Shown piece after piece: positions 46,539 to 58,082 of a stretch of 64,000 nucleotides of DNA. The notes beneath the pieces are model-generated. The model worked only from the letters and a program-made list of their open reading frames with translations. It searched no databases and had not been told where the DNA came from. A program made the position numbers and the translations under genes. Source of the stretch: Phoma sp. XZ068 (taxonomy: Eukaryota; Ascomycota; Dothideomycetes; Pleosporales; Didymellaceae); assembly GCA_004835665.1 (NCBI GenBank), contig RBKR01000016.1:1240001-1304000 (forward strand), given 5' to 3'. Positions within the stretch are counted from its first letter, which is position 1. Every line of letters begins with the position of its first letter.

Positions 46539-48308
46539 ATGGGCTGTGGATCGAGCAAAGAAGCCGCCGGCAACACCCAGCCTGCGAGACTTCACAAGCA
46601 TCCAGACCAACCCAGTAGCCATCAGGAGAAAGTACAGCCGCCGCAACCACAACCGCAACATTCCCAATTTCCTCAGGCTTCCCAAGCGACTGGATATACG
46701 GTGCAGTCGCAACCCGGATCGTGGCCAAAGGTGATCGCATTAGGCACGATTCCTGTTTCGGTTTATATCTATCCTCACACCGTGAGAACTAGCCAGGAGC
46801 AGAGACCTTGTTGGTCATATATCTCCCGAGGGCTCGAGAGCGCATCCCAGCCGGACATTGTGTTCACCATCGCACGTCGGGCCAACGAACATGTGGAGGC
46901 ATGTCCCGAAGCACCACTCGAATGGATCAAGACTGTCTACGCCATTGCTAATAGTGGGTTACCCCTGGAAACAGGGCAGCTGGTTGAGCTGGTATTCGAC
47001 AGCGGTGCCGCGTATCTGAAAATCAACCAGGTCATGGTCGTACAAAACGCGCAGAGCTGGCAAAGCATGAGTCGCTTTGGATCACTGTGTCATGGTATCC
47101 CTCTCTCCAGCTCTATTTTCGACCTTCCCACTGGAGTTGTGCCGCCCTCTGCCCATCATGTTATCGCGCTGACACCCGAAGAGACTGCCGTAGCAAATCA
47201 ATTTGGCGTCACGCGCGTGGTTGGGCATCTTGGACTCTCTGTGCGCTGGTTTCCCTATCCGCCGTGGATTGATAGAGATAGGGGCGATGTAACAAATATG
47301 GCAGACCAGGCTGGTAGCGTCAGAATTGGCGTTCCGATTGCGCGCATGTATGGACTGAATGCAATGTTTGCGGACGATGATATCGTACTCACGATCCCAC
47401 CGAACGAAGAGTTGAGGAAGTCTTTGCGAGAATATATCACGAACCTGACGGCGGAATCTGCCGCTGGCTTTGAATCTTTTATGGTGGAGGAGGCTGACAG
47501 CGGACTTTTGTGGAAGAAAGGTCAAAAGGGAGCAATGGGATATGCGTCGGACTGGTGAGGACGATGGACGCTCATGAATTGCTCAAATTTTGCTAATCCT
47601 GGCCACAGTAATTCGATGAGACGTCTCAATCTTGGATTCCTCATGTTTGCTCCGCAACAAGCAGATGACTCTTGCATAATGGCTGAGGACGGTTATGGCG
47701 GTGAGTTTGCCATCGACTGCATTGTAACATCGTCTAATTTCACAGTCCTCATCCGCGACAGTACTTGGGAACTCATTCGAGATGCTATCCGGAATACTCG
47801 AGACATCACCGTGCCTCTTAGAGATGATAAGAGGTTCATTATTCAGTGGAAGCACACAGTGTACCACAACCCAATAGACGGCGGCAGTTATACAGCATCC
47901 TGGCGCACTTACAACCCATCCGTCCCCGCTAGGCCTAGCGACACGCATGTCAACATGGCACAGATCGTGTTTCTAGTTGAGCCTCCGACTGGCGCTATCA
48001 GTACCCAGGAACTTTCCGAATACATAAAGGCGATCGTAAATATCGTAGAAGACCAGACGCCAGTGCAACCACTTTCAGCACCGCCCGGCTCCACCCATCC
48101 GGGCCGTCAGGCAGTCGTTGAACTTCAACTGCCAAAATGCGAGGGATGGTTGAAGATGACAGCCTATCCGAGCCTAGATGGAATTGACGTGCAGAGCATA
48201 ATGCAGAGGATTGCAAACTTGCCCGCACCGGAGGCAAGGTCGGAGGCTAAATTGCAACTGTATCTGGATCTGTGGGGTTACCAGGGCCCGACTGCGCAGT
48301 TCGCATAG
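46539..48308 (+). CDS. lipid-anchored protein with SARA C-terminal-like (DUF3480-like) region
   Basis: Two exons, 46539-47554 and 47609-48308, give 571 aa; the 54-nt intron has GTGAGG, GCTAAT and CCACAG. The start MGCGSSKEAAG, in a TCACCATGGG context, fits N-myristoylation at Gly2 (Ser at position 6) and palmitoylation at Cys3, so membrane attachment is likely. A Gln/Pro/His-rich linker follows (about 15-60). The rest follows in order the pattern I recall for the C-terminal domain of SARA/endofin (ZFYVE9/16): CWSYISRGLESASQPDIVFT, GLSVRWFPYPPW, IGVPIARMYG, then FTVLIRDSTWELIRDAIRNT, FIIQWKHTVYHNPIDGGSYT, and a last beta-region. There is no FYVE zinc finger. A suppressor-of-fused-type fold is the alternative. 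Function in fungi unknown. Convergent with the HET gene. Confidence 0.7.
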
Positions 48309-48492
48309 TCGAAGCAGAATGATATGTTCAATTTTTGATATTGTTGGTGAATTGATGCCGCGCAGCAGTGGGCCTGTTTTCAATTGTAAATTGGTATCTT
48401 TTGAAGCCAAAATTCATCTCTTACGCTTCCGCTGGCCAACTAATTCAACAAGCTTGATTCTTAGCCTACATTAAAAAACCATGTAAATTTAT

Positions 48493-51047
48493 CTATATGA
48501 TGTATATGGGAGAACCCGCCCACCGAAAGATAAGCTTTTCACGTAGGTGCAGCAAGCCCACACGTCGATAATGATCTGCCCTTCCTCGCACCGGTTTTAG
48601 GACCAGACATGTTTCCGTAGATAGTATTACCACCATGACAATTTCGCCCACTTCCACCTCGGCGGGATCCGTTTTCGCCAAACACAGCGGAATGTCCAGG
48701 GAACACTCCACATCTATCGCTGGCTGATCCACTCTGCGGCCATGAGTGGAATCGTTGCTTTCCTCAGCCGCGTCCACGCTCAGCACAGCGTAAGTTAGTA
48801 CATCTCTCTCACCCTGTAGCTTCGCCGTAAGGCTCGAATCAAACGCATCTGGCTCGATCTTCGCCCTCTCCTTGGCCATCTTCTCGGCCGGTAGCTCATC
48901 TCGTTCCTTCACGACTAACGCACGAACCACGGCCTCAGCCCCAGGCGCCGATATCTTGAGTACCCCATCTTTAACTCTTCCTCGGGGATCCAGCCCCTCT
49001 GGGGTGACAGATGCGTCTAGAATGCGCGCTACGGGCTTCGTTGGGAAATTACTGAAATGGAAGTTTGTCTCCACAAAGTGAATTGGCGACTCTATTGACG
49101 CCCAGGACCAAGTCGGCGCTCGGTAACGGGCCGGTCGATATGCCATCGAAGTCTCCCGGTTTGAATGCGAGGTAGGGATAGGGTACCAATGTAATGATTC
49201 TAGCAGAATTGATCGCCAAAGTCCCGCGAGGTATATGTCTTTGCGCGTTGACGTGATGCCGGAGAGGGCCGGCAGCCGGTCGTGCACGTTGGTTATGTCT
49301 AAACTGGTGTACGACTCGATCAGGGCGCAATATGCTTCAAATTCAGCGGCGCGGCGAGGAATGGGCTTGGGCTTGGGTATATCTTTGTGTCGTTTGTAAG
49401 TCTCTGCTGCTGGTAGCGGGAAGTGCAGCTGGCCTTGCAATACGGCGTGCGACTTCCGCCACCGCGTCTCCCAATCGTATGAGAGAGAACGAGCTTTCCA
49501 GCCACTGCACTCACATGCTACGTAGGATTTGCACTCGAAATAGAGCTCGCCCGAGGCAAAATGCACGTTGCGCGAGCTAAGGATCTGCTCTTGGAACACC
49601 CAGGCTCTTCTTAGGAGCGGCTCTTTCGGCTCGCGGCGGCTGTAGAGGCCATGAGGAATCTTTAACTGTATATTGAATGTCTTCATACAGCCTTCGCGAT
49701 CGTGACCTGTCTCAAAATATGGGAGCCAAAGATTGGGGTTGCGGATCTGTCTGCCGGTCGAAAGAAGGGTCCAGGGATCATTTGGTCGAGAGGAGAAGCA
49801 TCCACCCGCTCCGTCTGCACTACTCGATGCCGAGATGGTTAGCTGTGAGTCGGTAAAGATCTGAGCCATTCTAGATGCATGGTATTCCCAGTCTTGGAAA
49901 CTGTCTTGCAGGATACATAGCGCATCTATCCATATATAGCGGAAGCCTAGTTTCCATGCCACCATGATAGAATCCTGAAAAGTTTTCGAGAGTGCATCCC
50001 AGGGTATCCCATTCTTCAATTGGTCAATGTTTGATGAAAGCAGTCTAATGATGGGTTTGTGACCCCAGCAGTGGCTTAGCGACACGTATGCTGCCCTCTT
50101 GCCATTTGTCTCGATTACCTTTGCTCGCTTGTTCGAAATGTCGAGGACTCGAGTAGGGAGCTCCGATTCTGGGGGAATGGCGCAATATTCATGCTCCTCT
50201 GAGCACCTTTGCAGCCATTCTTTGATTTGTCGGATGGACCCGTAAGATGAGGTATCCATGATTCTTTTCCTCTCGTTGGCAACCCTGAGCTTGTCCCATG
50301 GTTGAAGTTTGGCTTCCTCGGCAACTATGCGACAAATTAGCGACGTTAAGTGAATCTAGCGACCACGATTGCTCGCGTACCCTCGTCTCTGAAAGTCAGA
50401 GTGAAAGATTCCCCGTTGAACTCGTCGAAGCTAACAATCATGCCCTGGGTGTCAGACAATAATTTGGACTTCCCTTTCATCTTCTGCCTAATCCGAACTT
50501 TCTTGGTGTTGTACCTCGGGAAAATCATGTCCGCAAAGTGTCTAACACCAGCACAGATTACCCGGCAAGTGTTGCAGCCTTTCTCAGCCGCGCCCTCGAT
50601 CTCTGCCAGGTCGAATCCCGCTTCCCTCTCTCCTTCATTAACAATCGCCCAGCAGTAATTGCATCTGGTGCGATAGAACCTAGCTAAAGCCATAGCTACA
50701 CCGCCCTCACTAAACTCCTTCTCCTTTGGCGGCGGCGATGGTACACGCCGGATATCCTGTGGTCGGGGAGTGACGCCAAATAATATGCTCGAACCTTCGT
50801 ATCCTGCATCTCGCATCCTCTGCATCCATTCGGAGAATGTGATTGATTCATCTCCATTAATGAAGAGGCGGTAGTCTGGCTGAGTTTCGGATGGCATTCC
50901 AGGAACGTAGAAGATAGAATTTGGTCCTTCTTGCCCTTCTTCCATAATGTTGCCAGTATGAATATCACGTTGACGTCCATGAAGATCGGTGATCCGTAGT
51001 AAAGCCACAGTTTCCTCCAACCCATCCGTGTCGCCTATGGTATCCAT
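48493..51047 (-). CDS. HET-domain protein, large, with N-terminal Cys motifs
   Basis: Two exons, 51047-50381 and 50324-48493, give 832 aa; the 56-nt intron has GTACGC, GCTAAT and CATAG. Without this splice the N-terminal 222 residues appear as a separate frame. The N-terminal region has a CNYC...CNTC pair (about residues 132-160), a possible metal site common before HET domains. Then comes the linker DTSSYGSIRQIKEWLQRCSE and the HET blocks YVSLSHCWGHKP (about 302), FRYIWIDALCILQDSFQDWE (about 350) and RRAWVFQEQILSSRNVHF (about 453). HET proteins trigger cell death upon non-self recognition in filamentous fungi; the partner of this one is unknown. It is divergent from the patatin-ankyrin gene, 455 bp apart. 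Confidence 0.92.
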
Positions 51048-51502
51048 TTCGCCTCGGTCTGTATTGCTTGGAAAAAGTGAACAATGAATAAGTAGGAAGG
51101 AGGAGGAATGGGGTTCTAGCAGCGGGTGATACCGGCCTTCAATTGCCCCTTGGCCGATTAGCCTGATGATGACACCGATGGCGAGGTGGAAGTATGCTAT
51201 GGTACGACACCACTCAGACTGAAAGTATTTCAGTCAATACAACTATTAGATCCCCGATCCTCTGGTGGACCATTCGCGAGCCCCGCAATGCTGCTGCTCA
51301 AGCGTCGCTCAGCTGCTCTCTAGTGGCGTCGCAAATTGCATGCCAAGTTCTGCCACATGAGTAAACGCAGCTCGCTAAACTCTTTTCGCTTATGCACGTC
51401 TCAGCCCGCTCGCATCCAGCCGCGCCTTGTGAAATAGAATCTCATTGTTTCGCAACGCTGGAATCTGCCCACTTGAATCTCCTTAGCGTAGATTTGCGCA
51501 AG
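51048..51502. promoter_or_regulatory. divergent promoter, HET protein / patatin-ankyrin protein
   Basis: 455 bp between two head-to-head start codons. No TATA box or inverted repeat of note was found. The shared region would allow joint control of the two genes (inference). Confidence 0.45.
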
Positions 51503-54500
51503 ATGGCACACGCTGGTGTGAGGCTCCTATCGCTAGGTCAGTCATAGAATTTAATACAGCTACAAAAGCATCGCTAATGAGTGCGCACAGATGGAGGTGG
51601 AACCCGCGGGATGGTGGTCTTAAGTATCCTTCGGGAATTGATGAATCGGGTGGCCACAGAGGGAGGGGGCAATTGTCGACCCTCGCAATATTTCGATCTC
51701 ATAGCTGGGACTGGACTACCCGGACTGTGTGCTCTACTCTTCGCCCGCTTCGTCTGTGCATCCTTGAACGCATAAAGGAGCATTGTCGGCTAACCATAGA
51801 CAGGACTATACCATTGATGAAGCTATTGAGTTCTTCCAGGATTTGTCCAAAAAGCTTGACGATGTGGTTGACTTGCGCAACAAGATTGTGCGCCGCGAAT
51901 TAGAGAAAGATATTGACGATTGGACTGCATGCATACAAGAGTACGAAGACCCAAAAGAACAAATTGAAGGCCTACGCCAAGGTATTGTTCAGGATTGCTG
52001 GTCGGCTGTTATTGAGAATAATGTTGTTGATCGCCTCGAGCGATACAAGCATATGGTCGACGGAGCATTTGACTGCAGACGCGTCAGTGGTCAGGTCGAG
52101 GTAGGCAGGTCTAAAGCGTATGGGTTTTCTTTGTGGTGATACATATAGAGTTGACGACTGATCAAGCCTAGATTTGCAGTAGGATCGGAGTCCAAGGGAT
52201 ATGGTAATAACGGAGGGGTTAGTGAGACCCGTCAATATCATGTACCGATACTCCATCGAACGTACGAGTGTCGACACGGAAAATCGACCTATACTCTATA
52301 TGCAATCGGACTGGCAACGGTGGCCTCGCCAGGAGTCATGAAACCAGGCGTGATTTTCCCGGACTTTCTCGCCACCGGGAGTCATTCAGTACACAATCCT
52401 GTGCACCTAATTCTTGACGAAAGCAGGAAGCTCTGGCCTGGGATCCGGGTGTCTACACTGATAAGGTATCTCCATATTGAATATACATGTCTTGGGTTAG
52501 GAGGCTAATGTTCAACAGCATCGGTACAGGACGTTTCGATATAGAGAGAAGCATGCTGCACCATCTCATAAAGGATACAGGTGAAGCCTGCCAAAAAGTT
52601 GCCGACAAGAATAAAGAGGTAGCCAAAAACTATGAGCGTCATGTTCTGCCATTCGACAAAAGCATTGCAAGCGTTTACCTTCGTTTCGACAATGATTATG
52701 TAAACACCTTCTTCGAGTCTGCACAGAGGCACCGCATAGCAGAAGAAGCAAGGAAATGGATGGCAGCTCCCAAGCAAGCTACCAAATGCTCTATCGTGTC
52801 CAGGATCATGAAATCAGTTCGCTTTCCAGATTCACCAGAGGATCTCATAGCCCTATCGTCATTGGCATCCTTAGCCCTCGCGCTCAGTGTGGCTGGTTAT
52901 ACTTTCGAGTCAGCTTGGATAACGGACATCTTCACCAACTACATACTCTACGAATCGTACGCTGGCGCCGATGGGTCATTCCGGAAACTTTGTGTAGCTG
53001 CAGCAGCCGAGGATGTATCAAGTGCTGTTCTTGCTCGGCACAGGGCCTATGCTGAGGCTTCGATGATCCCGGATAATCTGCGATCGGAGGCGGCACTTCT
53101 TTACGACTCCATTGCGTTTGGAGAACAGGAGAATGGAGGGAGATGCGACCCTGGACAGCTGCAGAGTGTTTTCGACTGCGTGGCTGCAGCATACTACTGT
53201 CTTGTCACTGCGCAAGAAAAGGATCAGTCAAAATTAAGATCGCCGAGATTTTCTACATACTTCGAGCAGCTTTGCGCTCATGTGCGATTGCCTTCGATCG
53301 ACGACCAGAGGTTCGTTGAACATCTTCAATACGCCCTCCGAGTCTCTACCATATCCGCTTTATGCCAAACTGCCGTCACCCAGCTACTTCACGGGGTCAA
53401 GGGTTTGGCCTACAACGGGGATTTGGTTCAACAGATCGGACCATCGGTGGCGATGTTACAATCAAGCGGAGCAAGCATTATGATCGTCGATCCCATTGCA
53501 AACCTACTGGCGTTACTGCTAGAGGTAGAGTGCTGGTCTTCTCTGTACGACATCACTATCATAGCACTATTGAATGGAAGAGCAAATGGGGGCCATCAAT
53601 GGAGCTTAGTGAACTTAGCCCTACGACGATGCGAAGCGGCGAAACCGAATCTTTCGTCTTCATCGGATGAATCCCAAGTTCTCGCCAGCTGCTCTGAATT
53701 CCTTTTCGGCCAAGCCGCATCCTGGCGATCAAATGTGCACAGCATGATCATACCAAGCGTCCAGAATGGCTGGTTTTCGTTGATTCGGAAGAGCCTGTGT
53801 GCCCACGACCTCACCTCAGCCGATACGATAGGACGCAGTGCAGACTTTGCCAAACAAACTGACGCTGCCTTTAAGCTTGCTGTACAAGCTGGCCACCCCT
53901 ATGTTTTGAAATGCATGATAGAGGTTCTCGGCTCTGCCTACTGGAACCTCTCCGTCAACCAAGGAAACGCCCGGGGCCTCACAGCCATGCATCTCGCCTG
54001 CCAATACCGCGCCCCAAGAGCGATGTTCCATCTACTCCAACTCTGCGGCGGCGATGTCAATGTCCAATGTCACGCGGGACGCACACCAATCAGCTACTGT
54101 TTCCCAGCGCAAACGCTGCTCCCCTCCCTACACCAAACCATCCTCGATTTGATCGCTACGCATGAGTTACCCACCACAGCCTCACTCGACAAGCCAAAAG
54201 TGCGGGATAGCAACGGGAACAGCAATCCCATCGACCCACGTGCCCACGACTTCCGCATCATCGCGATCCACCTCCTCTCCCGTGCTGCGAACCCCACCCT
54301 CGCAGACACTCAGGGCATGACGCCCCTCCACCGCGCCGCTCGAGAAGGATGGGGCGACGTGCTCGACGTCCTTTTTACGCAGCATAACAGCTCCTCAAGC
54401 ACCTGGCAAGCCTACTGTCTCACCGCGCGCGACGCCACCGCGCGCTCTGCGCTAGACTACGCGCGCATGGCCGGCGAGCGCGATGGTGTCCACGGCGGCG

Positions 54501-55009
54501 AATCAATACTCATAGCGCAAATGGAGAGTCTGCACATCCCAGTCCCGCCGAGGAGTAACGCGGCGAAAGCACCACTGTCGGATGCGTGGATTAGTGTGCC
54601 CATAGGTCGCCCGCGACTCCCGACGCCAGAACCTAGACCACAACATTCAAAGCATCCAGCGTCTGCGGGCACAATGGGCGGTGGGATGATTGGGACGGCG
54701 TTTCCGGCGCCGTATGTGTATCGAGACCCAGCGGTGCAGGTGACTACATCGCCTCCACGATTTACTCCCGCACAGGTTTACAGCGACCCTGCGTTCTCAC
54801 CGAGTGCTCCGGGTGCGAATGCGGTGCCAGCGGGCCAGAAAGTAGAGCAGCCGCTGTTTCCACCGCCACATGTGTATCCAGGCCCAGCGAGCCTGTCCAC
54901 GAGCAGCACGACGTCGAGCTGGGACAAGGAAACGCTTGTGGATACACAGACGCAGACGGCAACAGGAAGAAAATCAGGACTATTTCGCAAGTTCGTGGGT
55001 CGGAAGTAG
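51503..55009 (+). CDS. patatin-like/ankyrin protein with degenerate catalytic dyad
   Basis: Five exons (51503-51536, 51591-51751, 51804-52100, 52167-52465, 52519-55009) give 1093 aa. The patatin fold is followed by LLSLDGGGTRGMVVLSILRE (oxyanion loop, residue 12 on), YFDLIAGTGLPGLCALLFAR, HRTYECRHGKSTYTLYAI, PDFLATGSHSVHNPVHLIL and SIGTGRFD (264 on). The nucleophile motif G-T-S-T-G-G reads G-T-G-L-P-G (51-56, Gly53 for Ser) and the D-G-G/A motif reads A-T-G near 233. Both dyad residues thus seem lost. A long helical region follows, then ankyrin-like repeats (about 714-918; GLTAMHLACQYRAP, GMTPLHRAAREG), three P-x-x-V-Y repeats (about 990-1055) and a basic tail (RKSGLFRKFVGRK). There is no NB-ARC or NACHT. 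The third intron boundary (52101-52166) is the least certain. Confidence 0.85.
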
Positions 55010-56007
55010 TTCGACCGGTGCTTTTCATACTATTTGGCCTGCTGCTCCCGTTTCCGCCGTAGAACCCACCCCATTTTACCCTACTTAGGCTTACCTCGTC
55101 CCCTAGCGGAATTTTCGTGCCCTAGAGCTACGTCTATAGCGATGCTGGCTTTTGAGCATCTTCGCATGTATCTGTATGCGTTTGGTCTGGAGGCTGCACC
55201 TACTTTAGTCTACCTGTTCCGCTATGCCCAGGAAATCTGTACTCCATATTCCCTAGTGGACGGTCTGCACGACCAATCTAGCCCAGGGCATGCTCCCCGA
55301 GAGTGCGTCTTCTTCTTCCTATTAGACCGGATATACCGGAAATCTGGCCAAGAATAAGGGAGGTGTATAGCTTCGTCCAAGCAGAACTACCAACACATGC
55401 TAGCGCATATGCCCTCGATCGTGTGCATCCAGCAAAGCTAGAACCTGAACTAGTAAAGCGGTATTTCCTGAACAGCCTCATATGGCATCAGTTTCTTGCT
55501 GTTATTGAAGAGGATTCGATCATTATATATGTAGACTCCGATATTGGTTAGCCTTTGCTATATTTATTATATAGCAACCGAACCAACAATTAGCCTGCTG
55601 CGTTTTACGTTTACTTTTATCTTATATTATTCTAACCATGGGTATGAGGCCAGTGTATATCTATCTCCTTCTATAAATTGGCCTCCTACACGCTACAGAG
55701 CCTCTTAATAATTTACTGTCCATACAAGTATCCTGCTCGGTTTTGGTACGTTTGATAAGGTTGCTTCTGCCAATCAATTCTTCTCATACCAGTATTTGGC
55801 CGTTTTGGAAGGAGTCTAGGAAATTGGACTGTGCATCTGCTGAACCTACTGCCCTAGGCACGCAAAGCTAGGAGGCTTCCAGTTTCTCGTGGAGTCGCGC
55901 CAATAGCTCAGCACGTTAGATCCTCTAGCGAGCTTCCAGGACGCGACCCAGATCTAAATCAAAGTCTTGAACTTGCTAAAAATCCCGAATCGTATGCAAC
56001 CTCATGC
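55010..56007. other. gene-free stretch with possible decayed coding DNA
   Basis: Two overlapping plus-strand frames (55034-55357 and 55303-55551) look like one coding sequence broken by a frameshift; the second contains EPELVKRYFLNSLIWHQFLA. No family is recognised. From about 55550 to 55760 the DNA is AT-rich and stop-laden. A mobile-element remnant is possible but not shown. Confidence 0.3.
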
Positions 56008-57515
56008 CTAATACTTGGCCATCAGGTTATGTCCTACCTTGGCCACTCGAATAACAATGAAACTGATCAGGGCGACGGTGTAACAAAGGCCGCAGAACAA
56101 CGCTCCAGCCCAGTAAAGTTGGTTTGATCCGATGATTGCTCCGGCAATGGGAACACTCACGAGTGTACCAATCCCCACGACAGCGTAGCACATGCCGTAG
56201 TATTCTCCATACTCCCTCGTATCGCAGAGCTTGGACACGCAGACTGGTGCGAGCGAGATGTTGCTGCCTGAAGATATGCCCATCAAGACGGCATACGCGA
56301 TTGTGAGGCCGTAGATGGATTGTGCATGATCTGGTGTCTGCATAGTCGAGGCGTTACCGTTCGAAAAGGCGGCTGCAGGAAGCCACGCACCCAGTGAAAG
56401 GCTTGAGCAGAAGAAAACCATAGTGATCATGACATTGTATGCTCCAAACTTATCGGCGAGCCAACCTGAGAGCCATCTTCCGACGGTAGAAGTCGCATTA
56501 TAGATGGCTATGACTTGGTAAGCAAAGCTAGGACTAAAAGCGCCAGAGTTGATGCAGTAACTGGTGAGGTAGGTGACGGGGACAAAGAGGCCCCATTCGA
56601 GGAAAAATGCGGCGACAGTGACGATGAGAAAGTCCGCCCGCTTGAAGATCCTTGGATTGGGCAGCGAGAAAGATCTCGCCTTGACGATTGGCTTCAGACG
56701 GACGCGAATCAGTAGGTTGGCGAGAATGAGCAAGACCAGGAACACGAATCCTTGAATCCTGGTGGCCCAGCCCCAACCTTTTGGGAAGAGAGCTTCGAGC
56801 ATCAGTGGGAAGATAACACCACCCACAGACCCGCCTGTGCAAGCGATTCCAGTAGCGTAACCACGTGTGGTCATAAAGAAATGGCCAATGGCTGTCGTGG
56901 CTGGAGTGACGACCAGGGATGTTCCTACCCCCCCAAGAATACCGAATGTGATAAGGAATTGATAGTATTCTAAGCAACACGTCAGTTATAGAGCTGCAGT
57001 CTTGGGAGTCGGGCTCATCACCTGTGCACACTCCCATGAGCATAATGCTCAGCATCATCAAAGCACTCCCAACAAGAACCAGAACTCTGGATCCATGAGC
57101 ATCGAAGATCGGCCCCACAAAGATGCTGCAAAGGAAGGTCAGGGCTATGTATATGCTGAAGATCCACCCTGTAGAACTGTCGCTGTAATCGCGTAACTGA
57201 TGAGTGGAGAGATACGCCTGGTAAGTGCTGATGCTGTTCATGTAACCATAGCAAGATAGCCTGTAGGAGCAGTCAATTGGATGAGAGCAGTTGAAGCTGA
57301 TCAACACATAGCACTTACATCCCGCAGAATGAACCGAACACCACAAGCCAGGCTTCTAGGCCTCCGTCTGGATAGGAAATTTCTTCGTCGTCGCGAGGAT
57401 CAGAAACTTCTGCTGGCTCTGTTGTCCCTTTCTCGAGCATGTTTTCCTCAGACGGGGGTTCTATGCCTAATACGCATGACTCTACCGCGAAGTCGTTCTC
57501 CGGCGACACAATCAT
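56008..57515 (-). CDS. MFS transporter, monocarboxylate-porter-like
   Basis: Three exons (57515-57319, 57260-57022, 56969-56008) give 465 aa; introns are 58 and 52 nt. The arrangement is that of fungal MCT-type permeases: an acidic N-terminus ending in YPDGGLEAWLVVFGSFCG (the family's DGG-x-x-AW motif), TGWIFSIYIALTFL, VGPIFDAHGSRVLVLVGSAL, FGILGGVGTSLVVTPATTAI, RGYATGIACTGGSVGGVIFP, a central loop, RWLSGWLADKFGAYNVM and SLAPVCVSKLCDTREYGEYY in the second half. Such porters move monocarboxylates or export metabolites. It heads a run of minus-strand genes with the HDO protein, a P450 and a JmjC-like protein, so export of or uptake for that pathway is conceivable. Confidence 0.92.
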
Positions 57516-58082
57516 AGTGGAGCCAGCTACCTAGGTAGGTTAGATCGTGTTTCTTCGCGAGGAAAGTATCAGAGTATATAAGATGTCAATAAATGCATGT
57601 AAAAAAAGTATTGATTGTGGTGTGAGTAAGTATATGACGTGGAAACAGTGATAGGTGGAAGATGTGGCCAAGAATTATTGGGGTCCTGAGCGCAGAGGTA
57701 AGATTCCTGCCCACACAGTACTAGCATTACCACGCTAGTGGCTTAGCGCGCGACAAAGACACGTTGTCCCGTGCGTCAACGCCAGGGCGCAGTATGACCG
57801 ATTAGTGGGTACTGTCATTGTCTGCATGCATCATCATCCTGCCAAATCCGCTGATCGCTCATGGAATACGCGTCATTTGTAACGCTTCTCTACTACACAA
57901 GAGTTAGGTCGTGTATCACGACAGGTCGAGTACCTAGGTATGCAGTGACGACACGTCCCGTAGAATGATGTTGTGAAGAAGTAAACACTAATGAACAGAG
58001 AAGTAAGGTTCGAGATCCTGCATACGAGCAAAACGCAATTGAAATTCCATTGTCTTAAACGCACAACTTTTAATGCGCAACT
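57516..58082. promoter_or_regulatory. MFS upstream region and HDO 3' flank
   Basis: 567 bp without a supported frame. A tract of seven A's is near 57601. No palindrome or TATA box stands out. Confidence 0.3.

Noticed and set aside
50115..50324. Separate small gene between the two HET frames
   Set aside because: It is another reading of exon 2 DNA; splicing 50381 to 50324 joins both HET frames into one protein.
51577..51903. Independent plus-strand frame overlapping the patatin exons
   Set aside because: Out of frame with the conserved patatin motifs and without family similarity.
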